From JAHHTP01 sp964587555 (GTDB taxonomy: Bacteria > Bacillota > Clostridia > Oscillospirales > Ruminococcaceae): a stretch of 28,572 bases of DNA. Location of the stretch: the NCBI GenBank assembly GCA_964587555.1, contig CAZPLR010000024.1, positions 1-28,572 of the forward strand. Reading direction: 5' to 3'. Both the position numbers and the translations under genes were made by a program. Every line of letters begins with the position of its first letter. Positions within the stretch are counted from its first letter, which is position 1. Under the pieces are notes generated by a model. It was not told the origin of the DNA and did not search any database. It worked only from the letters and a program-made list of their open reading frames with translations. This document shows, one piece after another, positions 22,606 to 28,460 of this stretch.

Positions 22606-23321
22606 AGCGGCGTTTCCTCCATTGGAAAGATACTCTGCATTACAAGCGCGTGGTAGCCGCGTGAGATCGGCAGTATCTCGCCGTTCAATAAAACCACATC
22701 GGCTGCGGTGATGCTTTCGATCTTTTCTTTATTTACTAAGTAGGAATGTCCGGTCTGGATGAACCCAAGCGGCAGCAGCTCTCCCGCCATTTCGGATATT
22801 TTGCGGCTTTTCGGATAGCTGATCGTTTTGTCCTTTAGATGGATCTCCATCAGCTTGACATTGCTGCGCAGATAATAGATATCCGGGATCGGGATAAATT
22901 TCCGTTCCCTGTTCTGGATATATCCAAACCGTTGACCGTGCGGAAGCTGCCGGCGCATGAATAGCTCCATCACGGCGTTGAGCCGCTTCAGCTCGATCGG
23001 CTTGACCAGAAAATCAAGCGGCTGTACTGCAAAAAGCTGCATGCTGTATTCGGTTTTTCCAGAAACGTAGACGATCTCTACCGCAGCGTCCGACAGGTTT
23101 TCCCGCAGGTACCGTCCGATTTCCACGCCGTTTTTTTCCGGCAGCTCGATATCCAGAAAAATCAGCTCGTACCGCTTTTTTTCGTGCGCGGCAAGCAGAT
23201 CCTCCCCATTGTAAAACAGGTCGATCAGAAACGGAGCTTTGCCGTATATTGCCGTTTTATATAATGCCTGACACAATGCGTCGGCGAAAGCTTTTGTGTC
23301 GTCGCAGACTGCAACCCTCAT
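22602..23321 (-). CDS. LytTR-family response regulator
   Basis: A 239-residue two-domain regulator. Residues 1-120 are a receiver: acidic pocket D7/D8 (AVCDD), phospho-acceptor D57 in ELIFLDIELP, and the conserved Lys in FLVKPIE. Residues about 135-235 form a LytTR DNA-binding domain (RKFIPIPDIYYLRSNVKLMEIH, then FIQTGHSYLVNKEKIESI). The frame is open 44 codons further upstream, but that stretch contains the promoter, and AAAAAGGACGG lies just before the ATG at 23321. Its stop overlaps the kinase start (ATGA). Targets are unknown; the family usually binds paired repeats upstream of virulence, bacteriocin or competence genes. Confidence 0.9.
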   Translation of the reverse strand: MRVAVCDDTKAFADALCQALYKTAIYGKAPFLIDLFYNGEDLLAAHEKKRYELIFLDIELPEKNGVEIGRYLRENLSDAAVEIVYVSGKTEYSMQLFAVQPLDFLVKPIELKRLNAVMELFMRRQLPHGQRFGYIQNRERKFIPIPDIYYLRSNVKLMEIHLKDKTISYPKSRKISEMAGELLPLGFIQTGHSYLVNKEKIESITAADVVLLNGEILPISRGYHALVMQSIFPMEETPL

Positions 23322-23360
23322 AAATGCACCGTCCTTTTTGGAGCAATCCCACCCAAATAT

Positions 23361-23389
23361 AGTATAACCTTTTTCCGGCAAAAAAGCAA
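23361..23389 (-). promoter_or_regulatory. Promoter of the two-component operon
   Basis: On the - strand TTGCTT, 17 bp, TATACT, 40 bp upstream of the regulator start. The spacer holds part of a near-palindrome CTTTTTTGCCGGAAAAAG. Confidence 0.55.
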
Positions 23390-23438
23390 GGATTCCGGCG
23401 TCTATTTCTGCGCTGCGGGCGTTTTTAGCAAAAACATG

Positions 23439-23452
23439 CGCAAACGCTTGCA
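23439..23452 (+). promoter_or_regulatory. LacI/cre-type operator overlapping the -35 of the GH43-like gene
   Basis: CGCAAACGCTTGCA matches TGNAANCGNTTNCA at nine of ten specified bases and overlaps the -35 TTGCAT. A weaker palindrome (AGAAAACGTTTGAT, 23489-23502) sits exactly 50 bp downstream, centre to centre. Confidence 0.55.
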
Positions 23453-23476
23453 TTGTCCGCCGATAACTGCTATACT
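23448..23476 (+). promoter_or_regulatory. Promoter of the GH43-like gene
   Basis: TTGCAT, 17 bp, TATACT, 46 bp before the ATG. Both palindromic operators flank or overlap it. Confidence 0.65.
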
Positions 23477-23488
23477 GAATAGAAAGAT

Positions 23489-23502
23489 AGAAAACGTTTG
23501 AT
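23489..23502 (+). promoter_or_regulatory. Second, weaker LacI-type half of the operator pair
   Basis: AGAAAACGTTTGAT has the AAACGTTT palindromic core but misses the outer T and CA. It lies in the 5' leader, downstream of the transcription start. Confidence 0.35.
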
Positions 23503-23522
23503 AAAGAGAAGGGGGTGTTTTT

Positions 23523-24440
23523 ATGAAAGAGCGCGCAGCGCTGGATAAATATTTATTCTGCTATTTTGCCGGGGAGAGCTACCCTGACGGCGAGCAGATC
23601 TATCTTGCCGTATCCGAGGACGGGCTATTTTGGGAGGATCTCAATGGCAACCGCCCGGTTTTATATTCGAATCTTGGGGAAAAGGGCGTCCGCGACCCAT
23701 TTATCGTCCGCAGAAAGGACGGCGAGGGCTTTTACCTCATTGCGACCGATCTGCGGGTGCATGGAAGCTGCGACTGGGCGCGCGCCAGAGAGCACGGAAG
23801 CAGGGGGATCATCCGCTGGGAGAGCCGGGATCTGATCCACTGGTCTGATCCGGTCAAGGTTGATATCGCTGTTCCGGACGCCGGCTGCACATGGGCGCCG
23901 GAGGCGACCTATGATCCGGAAAGGGATGCGTTTTTGGTCTATTGGGCGTCGGCAACTGCTTCCGACCAGTTTGCAAAGCAGCGCATTTACGCAGCATATA
24001 CGACCGATTTTTTGACATTCGGCAAGCCGGAGGTTTATATGGAGCAATCCGACCATATCATCGATATGACGATCGAGGAGGTAAATGGAGTTTATTACCG
24101 TCTTTACTGCTCGGATATGCACGGCGGGATATGGCTGGATCAGGTGAACGGTTTGCATGGAGTGCCGGCGCAGATCCCCTCGGCGGACATTGACGCGCAG
24201 AAGCGTGTGGAGGGTCCGTTTGTGTTCCGGTTTTACGGAAAGGATAGGTGGTGTCTGCTGCTCGACCAGTGCGGCGGCATCGGCTATTACCCGCTTGTTA
24301 CCGACGATATTTCTTCGGGAAAATTCACCGTTTTGCCGCAGGGAAGCTATCGGATGCCGAGCAGGGCGCGCCATGGCTCGGTGATGGCGATTACGACAGC
24401 GGAATATGAGGCGCTCAAAAGCGCGTATTTAAACCAGTGA
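23523..24440 (+). CDS. GH43-like five-bladed beta-propeller glycosidase
   Basis: A 305-residue protein with the beta-propeller repeats of glycoside hydrolase family 43/62/117-like enzymes: the YLAVSEDGLFWEDLNG opening, GVRDPFIVR (candidate base D58), FYLIATDL, WAPEATYDP (124-131), HIIDMTIEE (D181), VEGPFVFRF (candidate acid E230) and RHGSVMAIT (H284). The spread of Asp, Asp and Glu fits the inverting GH43 plan. No signal peptide, so it works in the cytoplasm, probably on an arabinoside or xyloside; the exact substrate is not clear. It starts with AAGGGGGTG before the ATG, is likely controlled by a LacI-type protein, and is followed 31 bp later by the nucleotide-sugar dehydrogenase gene. Confidence 0.8.
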   Translation: MKERAALDKYLFCYFAGESYPDGEQIYLAVSEDGLFWEDLNGNRPVLYSNLGEKGVRDPFIVRRKDGEGFYLIATDLRVHGSCDWARAREHGSRGIIRWESRDLIHWSDPVKVDIAVPDAGCTWAPEATYDPERDAFLVYWASATASDQFAKQRIYAAYTTDFLTFGKPEVYMEQSDHIIDMTIEEVNGVYYRLYCSDMHGGIWLDQVNGLHGVPAQIPSADIDAQKRVEGPFVFRFYGKDRWCLLLDQCGGIGYYPLVTDDISSGKFTVLPQGSYRMPSRARHGSVMAITTAEYEALKSAYLNQ

Positions 24441-24471
24441 TAAGGGTTTTGTTTTAGAAAGGGCAGGACAG

Positions 24472-25704
24472 ATGTTAAAATTATGTGTGATGGGTATGGG
24501 GTATATCGGAATCCCAACTGCGGTGCTGTTTGCACAGCATGGCGTTCAGGTACTCGGCGTCGAGCCGCGCAAGGAGGTTGTGGAAAAGCTGTCGGACGGC
24601 GTCGCCACAATCGAGGAACCGGGCATTGAGGAGGCGATAAGGAATACCGTTTTCAACGGGACGCTGCGCGTTTCGCAGTCGCCGGAGCGGGCGGACGCAT
24701 ATATTATTGCGGTACCGACCCCGTTTTGCGATGACGAATACCGCAGCTGCGACCTGCGCTATGTCAAACAGGCTTGCAGGGACATTCTGCCGTATCTGGA
24801 AAAGGGAAACGTGGTAATCGTTGAGTCAACCATCGCGCCGGCGACCACCGACGGGGAACTGCGCCCGATCTTTGAAAGCGCCGGTTTTGCGGTCGGAAAG
24901 GATCTCTATCTGGCGCATTGCCCAGAGCGGGTATTTCCGGGAAGGATTCTGTCCGAGCTGGTGCAGAACAACCGCGTTGTCGGCGGCGTTACGCCGGAAT
25001 GTGCGAAAAAAGCAGCGCAGCTCTACCAGCTTGTGGTTAAAGGCGAGATCATCCAAACAACGGCGAAAATCGCCGAGATGAGCAAGTGCATGGAGAATAC
25101 CTATCGCGATATCAATATTGCGATTGTCAACGAGCTTGCGAAGATTTGCGATCAGCTCGATATCGACACACTGGAGGTAATCCGGATCGCAAATATGCAC
25201 CCAAGGGTCAATATGCTCACGCCCGGGCCGGGCGTCGGCGGCCATTGCCTTGCCATCGACCCATATTTTATCTATGCAAAAGCGCCGCAGCAGGCAAGAC
25301 TTATCAAAACTGCGCGGGATATTAACAACAGTATGCCGCAGTTTGTCTGTGATCGGGTGAAGCGCTTGATCGGCAGCGCGCCTGCGGTGATCGCCGCTTA
25401 CGGCATGGCGTTTAAGGCAGACGTCGACGATATCCGCGAAAGTCCGGCAGCAGAGGTGGTAAGATTGCTGCAAGCGGAGGGATATACGGTGCGCGTCTGC
25501 GATCCGCATGTGGAAAATAAGGCTTTTTTTGGCATTTATGAGGCGGCGCAGGACGCGGATCTGGCACTGATCTTGGTTGATCATACCGTTTTTAAGCAAA
25601 TGGATTACGGGATGCTTGCCGCGCGAATGCATCGTAAGCTGTTGTTCGATACCCGCGGCTTTGTGCCGAAGGACGCGGGCGGGCTGCGCGTAACGCACTA
25701 CTGA
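24472..25704 (+). CDS. wecC: UDP-N-acetyl-D-mannosamine dehydrogenase (UDP-sugar dehydrogenase family)
   Basis: Oxidises a UDP-hexose to the UDP-uronic acid with two NAD+, here probably UDP-ManNAc to UDP-ManNAcA for cell-surface glycan. The 410 residues contain the NAD motif MGMGYIGIPTAVLFA, the signatures IAVPTPF and ESTIAPATTD, CPERVFPGRI, KCMENTYRDINIAIVNELAKIC, and the active-site PGPGVGGHCLAIDPYF (C259), followed by the C-terminal UDP-binding half (YGMAFKADVDDIRESPA). The ERVFPG and N-T-Y-R-D-x-N-I-A features favour WecC over UDP-glucose dehydrogenase. It starts with GGGCAGGA before the ATG. It is alone among glycan genes here; the sequence runs into a gap 120 bp later. Confidence 0.88.
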   Translation: MLKLCVMGMGYIGIPTAVLFAQHGVQVLGVEPRKEVVEKLSDGVATIEEPGIEEAIRNTVFNGTLRVSQSPERADAYIIAVPTPFCDDEYRSCDLRYVKQACRDILPYLEKGNVVIVESTIAPATTDGELRPIFESAGFAVGKDLYLAHCPERVFPGRILSELVQNNRVVGGVTPECAKKAAQLYQLVVKGEIIQTTAKIAEMSKCMENTYRDINIAIVNELAKICDQLDIDTLEVIRIANMHPRVNMLTPGPGVGGHCLAIDPYFIYAKAPQQARLIKTARDINNSMPQFVCDRVKRLIGSAPAVIAAYGMAFKADVDDIRESPAAEVVRLLQAEGYTVRVCDPHVENKAFFGIYEAAQDADLALILVDHTVFKQMDYGMLAARMHRKLLFDTRGFVPKDAGGLRVTHY

Positions 25705-25727
25705 TTTTTTATCGGAACAGAGATTGA

Positions 25728-26048
25728 AGCAGGGAAACAGAAAGCGGTAGAGCTCGTCTACGTTTGCAGAATTTTCAAATTCTTTTGGCGCATCATCCGG
25801 AGTATTTGGCGGTCTATTGCAGTNNNNNNNNNNNNNNNNNNNNNNNNNNNNNNNNNNNNNNNNNNNNNNNNNNNNNNNNNNNNNNNNNNNNNNNNNNNNN
25901 NNNNNNNNNNNNNNNNNNNNNNNTTTTTTCTGTCGGGAATACAAGCATGATTATCAGCCGTGGGCCGGACAATACCCGTACCGTTTTGCGTATCTTTAAC
26001 CGTCCGGAGGCTGTTGTTGCACAGCTAAGGTGCAAAACAGGGCAGTAG
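25728..26048 (+). pseudogene. Metallophosphoesterase fragments on both sides of the sequence gap
   Basis: Left of the N run, one frame ends NFQILLAHHPEYLAVY, the region before the metal-binding GHAHGGQ in YkuE/YaeI-type phosphoesterases. Right of it, NTSMIISRGPDNTRTVLRI followed by FNRPEAVV matches the C-terminus of the same family, ending in TAG at 26048. The roughly 40 residues between, including the GHAHGGQ motif, would lie in the gap, about as long as the 100 N. But the first 150 or so residues of the family, with the DxH and GNHE motifs, have no room: wecC ends only 23 bp before. Either the gene is a 5'-truncated remnant or the join is wrong. Assigned by motif memory. Confidence 0.6.
25824..25923. 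other. Assembly gap of 100 N
   Basis: Exactly 100 N, a standard placeholder for an unknown or estimated length. Translations across it are not meaningful. Confidence 0.99.
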
Positions 26049-26079
26049 CGGAAAGGCAGAGAATTTTTTGGAAAAACGC

Positions 26080-26108
26080 TTGACAGCGGGCGCGGGTTAT
26101 GCTATAAT
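26080..26108 (+). promoter_or_regulatory. Consensus promoter of tRNA-Leu
   Basis: TTGACA, 17 bp, TATAAT, 16 bp before the tRNA: a perfect consensus, as is usual for stable RNA genes. Confidence 0.85.
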
Positions 26109-26124
26109 ATTCACTGTTAAATCC

Positions 26125-26211
26125 GCCGCTATGATGGAATTGGCAGACGTGATGGACTCAAAATCCATTGGTAGCAATACCGTGCCGGTTCGACCCCGGC
26201 TAGCGGCACCA
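26125..26211 (+). tRNA. tRNA-Leu (anticodon CAA)
   Basis: An 87-nt class II tRNA. The acceptor stem GCCGCTA pairs with TAGCGGC, followed by discriminator A and an encoded CCA (26209-26211). The anticodon stem ATGGA/TCCAT encloses the loop CTCAAAA, giving anticodon CAA at 26159-26161 and decoding UUG. The T-arm GTTCGACCC is present, and the extra arm is short-stemmed as in bacterial Leu tRNAs. It is flanked by its own consensus promoter and a terminator, so it is a single-gene unit. Confidence 0.95.
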
Positions 26212-26216
26212 AGTTA

Positions 26217-26245
26217 AGAAGCAATCCCAACGGGATTGCTTCTTT
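26217..26245 (+). terminator. Terminator of tRNA-Leu
   Basis: AGAAGCAATCCC / GGGATTGCTTCT, a 12-bp stem with a 3-nt loop, followed by TTT and later TTTTT. Confidence 0.8.
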
Positions 26246-26266
26246 GACGTTTTTCATGATGAGTGA

Positions 26267-26458
26267 AACAAGAAAACTGCAGATTACATCGGCGCTGACC
26301 GCAGCACCTATCTTCATTATAAAGAAATAGGGAGCGAATTTTCAAAAGCATATGGAACATTTCTTTCAGTAAACCGCAAAAAGCGAGGCAAAGGGTACAA
26401 TACCCTTGCCTCGCTTCTTGCATTAGCAGCTATTTCTTTAAATCCTATAAATGATTGA
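26267..26458 (+). pseudogene. Possible decayed HTH-type gene fragment
   Basis: An open frame with no start codon or ribosome binding site reads KKTADYIGADRSTYLHYKEIG, which resembles the recognition part of an Xre-type helix-turn-helix (L/I-G-x-D-R-S-T-Y-x-x-Y). Upstream an ATG in another frame begins MSETRK, as if a frameshift separates them. The frame then runs through a terminator-like hairpin. I take it as a remnant at best. Confidence 0.25.
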
Positions 26459-26622
26459 CCTTCCCAAATAACCGCGTTTCGGAAATTTTTTTCAATGATT
26501 TTCCGTTGTCTTATCCCCTGCGAAGATCGGCTGCGGATTGCAGCCGCCTCACCGCAGTTAAGTGAGCGTCGAATGATTTCTTCCTGTTCTTCACGAGCCG
26601 CATCTTTAATCGACAGTTTCAT
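26317..26622 (-). CDS. Weak hypothetical ORF (101 residues) after the Cys/Met enzyme
   Basis: It starts MKLSIKDAAREEQEEIIRRS and lies 21 bp downstream of the PLP-enzyme gene on the same strand. I recognise no family. The ribosome binding site is poor (AAAGG, 12 bp away), and the strong hairpin at 26381-26416 lies inside its 3' part, so a full-length product is doubtful. It may be a remnant or simply an open frame by chance. Confidence 0.25.
   Translation of the reverse strand: MKLSIKDAAREEQEEIIRRSLNCGEAAAIRSRSSQGIRQRKIIEKNFRNAVIWEGQSFIGFKEIAANARSEARVLYPLPRFLRFTERNVPYAFENSLPISL
26381..26416. terminator. Strong hairpin, probable bidirectional terminator
   Basis: AAGCGAGGCAAAGGGTA / TACCCTTGCCTCGCTT pair over about 16 bp with one bulged A and a 3-nt loop. 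An A-run precedes it on the + strand, giving a T-run on the - strand, so it best serves as the terminator of the - strand PLP-enzyme unit. Confidence 0.7.
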
Positions 26623-26643
26623 ATCGACAGCAGCCTTTCATTT

Positions 26644-27834
26644 TCACAATCCGATCTTTTCAAGCGCCTGACGCAGATCCTCGATAATATCCTCCGCATC
26701 CTCAATGCCGACACTGAATCGGAAGAATCCGTTGTGAAATTCCTCTGGGTAAAGGTACTGCCGCTCATCGTTCTCTCCAAGGAAAACGATCAGGCTTGTG
26801 TCGTGTCCCAAGGAAACCGCAGAGGTAATGACCTTGAGGTGTGAAACAAACCGGTTGTGAGTGTCGTGATCGGCTTTGAGTCCAAAGGATAGAACACCGC
26901 CGAATCCCGGCGACATCTGCTTTTTGGCAATATCGTGTCCCTTGTGACTCTCCAGTCCGGGGTAGGCCACAAAGCTGACGCCCGGCTGTGCTTCCAGCCA
27001 TCTTGCCACCTTCAGCGCATTGTCGTTATGCTGGCGCATCCGCAAAGGCAAGGTCACGCTGCCGCGCATAATCAGCCATGCATTGAACGGACTGATGACC
27101 CCGCCAAGGTTGACCTGCGACTGCGCGCGGATAATATCCAGATATTTCTTCTTGCCGATGATAGCGCCGCCCATTGCGTCCCCATGTCCGTTGATGTATT
27201 TCGTCAGGCTTTCCACCGTGAAATCGGCGCCCAGATCGATAGGACGCTGATTGTAGGGGGAGGCAAAGGTGTTATCCACCGACAGCAGAGCGTTGTTTTC
27301 ATGGGCAATCTTGGCAATTTCCGCAATATCTGAAACCGTCAGTGTCGGATTGCCGGGCGTTTCAATGTGGATCAGCTTAGTGTTCGGTCGGATTGCCGCC
27401 CGCACCGCATCCAAATCCGAGGTATCCACGATGGTGGTTTCCACCTTGAATTTGTTGTTAAACAGCTCGTTTAACAGACGATAAACGGCGATATAGGTCA
27501 CACTTGAAAAGACAACGTGATCGCCGCTTTGCAGCAGAGCAAAGAACAGTCCCGACAGCGCCGCTACACCGCTTGCCAGCACAACACAGTCCTCGCCGTC
27601 TTCCAATGAAGCCAACTTTTCCTGCAAATATTTTTGATTGGAGCCACCGTTACGGGTATAGAGATTTCCTTCGGCGCTGGACCAGTTCATATCGGTGGGA
27701 TCGTAGGGCAGTTCATAGCTGTTCGCCATAGTGATCGGTCGCTTGATAGCGCCGGTTTCAGCGTCCACATCGTTTCCTGTATGAACGGCTCTTGTCCCGA
27801 AGCCGTATTCGTTTCCGTAAATTCTTTTTGACAT
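26644..27834 (-). CDS. Cys/Met-metabolism PLP-dependent enzyme (trans-sulfuration family)
   Basis: A 396-residue fold-type I enzyme of the cystathionine gamma-synthase/gamma-lyase/methionine gamma-lyase family. PLP is held by K212 (ESLTKYINGHGDAMGG), D187 (VDNTFASPY) and S/T around SGVAALSG; Y114 (SSVTYIAVY) stacks on PLP. The usual Y-G-G-T after that Tyr is replaced by Y-I-A-V, and the active-site Cys typical of methionine gamma-lyases is absent, so I do not name the reaction. It could make cystathionine, cleave it, or use O-acetyl-homoserine. AGGAGAAAAGG precedes the ATG. A consensus promoter, a palindrome at the start point and a leader hairpin suggest regulation, perhaps by the LysR protein encoded nearby. 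Confidence 0.88.
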   Translation of the reverse strand: MSKRIYGNEYGFGTRAVHTGNDVDAETGAIKRPITMANSYELPYDPTDMNWSSAEGNLYTRNGGSNQKYLQEKLASLEDGEDCVVLASGVAALSGLFFALLQSGDHVVFSSVTYIAVYRLLNELFNNKFKVETTIVDTSDLDAVRAAIRPNTKLIHIETPGNPTLTVSDIAEIAKIAHENNALLSVDNTFASPYNQRPIDLGADFTVESLTKYINGHGDAMGGAIIGKKKYLDIIRAQSQVNLGGVISPFNAWLIMRGSVTLPLRMRQHNDNALKVARWLEAQPGVSFVAYPGLESHKGHDIAKKQMSPGFGGVLSFGLKADHDTHNRFVSHLKVITSAVSLGHDTSLIVFLGENDERQYLYPEEFHNGFFRFSVGIEDAEDIIEDLRQALEKIGL

Positions 27835-27866
27835 ATCCTTTTCTCCTATGACACGATATAAAATCC

Positions 27867-27891
27867 GCCGGTACTGCTCGGCAGTACCGGC
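27867..27891 (-). terminator. Leader hairpin, possible attenuator of the PLP-enzyme gene
   Basis: GCCGGTACTGC / GCAGTACCGGC, a perfect 11-bp stem with a 3-nt loop, lies within the roughly 110-nt leader and is followed by GGATTTTAT on the - strand. The U-tract is short, so a processing or stability role is equally possible. Confidence 0.45.
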
Positions 27892-27937
27892 TGCCTCGAA
27901 TTATGCAGCATGATAAACGCATAAATCCTATGTGTTT

Positions 27938-27950
27938 ACTATGATATAGT
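27938..27950. promoter_or_regulatory. Palindrome at the transcription start of the PLP-enzyme gene
   Basis: ACTATGATATAGT is a 13-bp palindrome directly downstream of the -10. With the neighbouring ATAGTAT repeats it is a candidate operator. Confidence 0.35.
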
Positions 27951-27979
27951 ATTATAGTATTTTTTCGCGTAAATGTCAA
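27951..27979 (-). promoter_or_regulatory. Consensus promoter of the PLP-enzyme gene
   Basis: On the - strand TTGACA, 17 bp, TATAAT, a perfect consensus 117 bp upstream of the start codon. Confidence 0.8.
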
Positions 27980-28042
27980 GTGGGGTGGGCGGTTCCCAAA
28001 AAACAATTTATAGATACCTTTCCCAATAATTCAAAATGGGGG

Positions 28043-28071
28043 TTGACAGAATGAAAATTACAATGTATAAT
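28043..28071 (+). promoter_or_regulatory. Consensus promoter divergent from the PLP-enzyme promoter
   Basis: TTGACA, 17 bp, TATAAT, perfect consensus. It lies inside an apparent open frame that begins at 28036, which argues that the true protein starts downstream. It would drive the small membrane gene and perhaps the LysR gene. Confidence 0.75.
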
Positions 28072-28122
28072 ACTTATGAATCAGATGGGAATTATATATT
28101 ATATAATAAATTGGGTAATCGT

Positions 28123-28302
28123 ATGAAAAAGCAGAAGACGGAAGTACTCTATCCGGCTCCTGCTTTCTTACTGCTTTCTTTATATTACATAATCATTGCC
28201 GTAGTACTCGCATGGATTGACAAAAACATCCTGCAAAGGAACGCTGTCCCGATAGGAATGGATGACACGATCTGCTCTAAATACTTTTTAAAAATATTCT
28301 GA
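28123..28302 (+). CDS. Small single-pass membrane protein (59 residues), unknown
   Basis: It begins MKKQKTEVLYPAP, has one hydrophobic segment (FLLLSLYYIIIAVVLAWI), and ends in a 30-residue tail (DKNILQRNAVPI...). No family recognised. The frame is open to 28036, but that part overlaps the consensus promoter at 28043-28071, so the start at 28123 is more likely. The ribosome binding site is weak (TTGGG). It could be a genuine small protein or the remains of a larger membrane gene. Codon use is A+T-rich, unlike the core genes here. Confidence 0.35.
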   Translation: MKKQKTEVLYPAPAFLLLSLYYIIIAVVLAWIDKNILQRNAVPIGMDDTICSKYFLKIF

Positions 28303-28460
28303 CGTCTTGCAATGTCCTTCGTTGATATTTTCATCCACTATACTCAATATTGATAATCTATGATATTTATTCTTTTAATCCTATAACAGCATATTTTTTG
28401 TAAGTTTTCAAAAAGAAAAAGAATTTCTGAATAGCAGAAATGAATTTTGGGAGGTTATCT

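Noticed and set aside
23322..23453. 44-codon N-terminal extension of the LytTR regulator
   Set aside because: It overlaps the predicted promoter and lacks family similarity; the receiver domain starts at the ATG at 23321 with its own ribosome binding site.
24826..25944. Long - strand open frame (372 codons) opposite the UDP-sugar dehydrogenase
   Set aside because: It is the antisense of a clearly recognised gene, runs through the N gap, and has no ribosome binding site or family likeness.
26527..26545. Inverted repeat CGGCTGC-GGATT-GCAGCCG as a terminator
   Set aside because: Seven-base stem with no T-tract on either strand; probably chance or part of a decayed frame.
27834..27979. SAM riboswitch or T-box in the PLP-enzyme leader
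   Set aside because: The leader is only about 110 nt, has a single simple hairpin, and shows none of the conserved S-box or T-box sequence elements.
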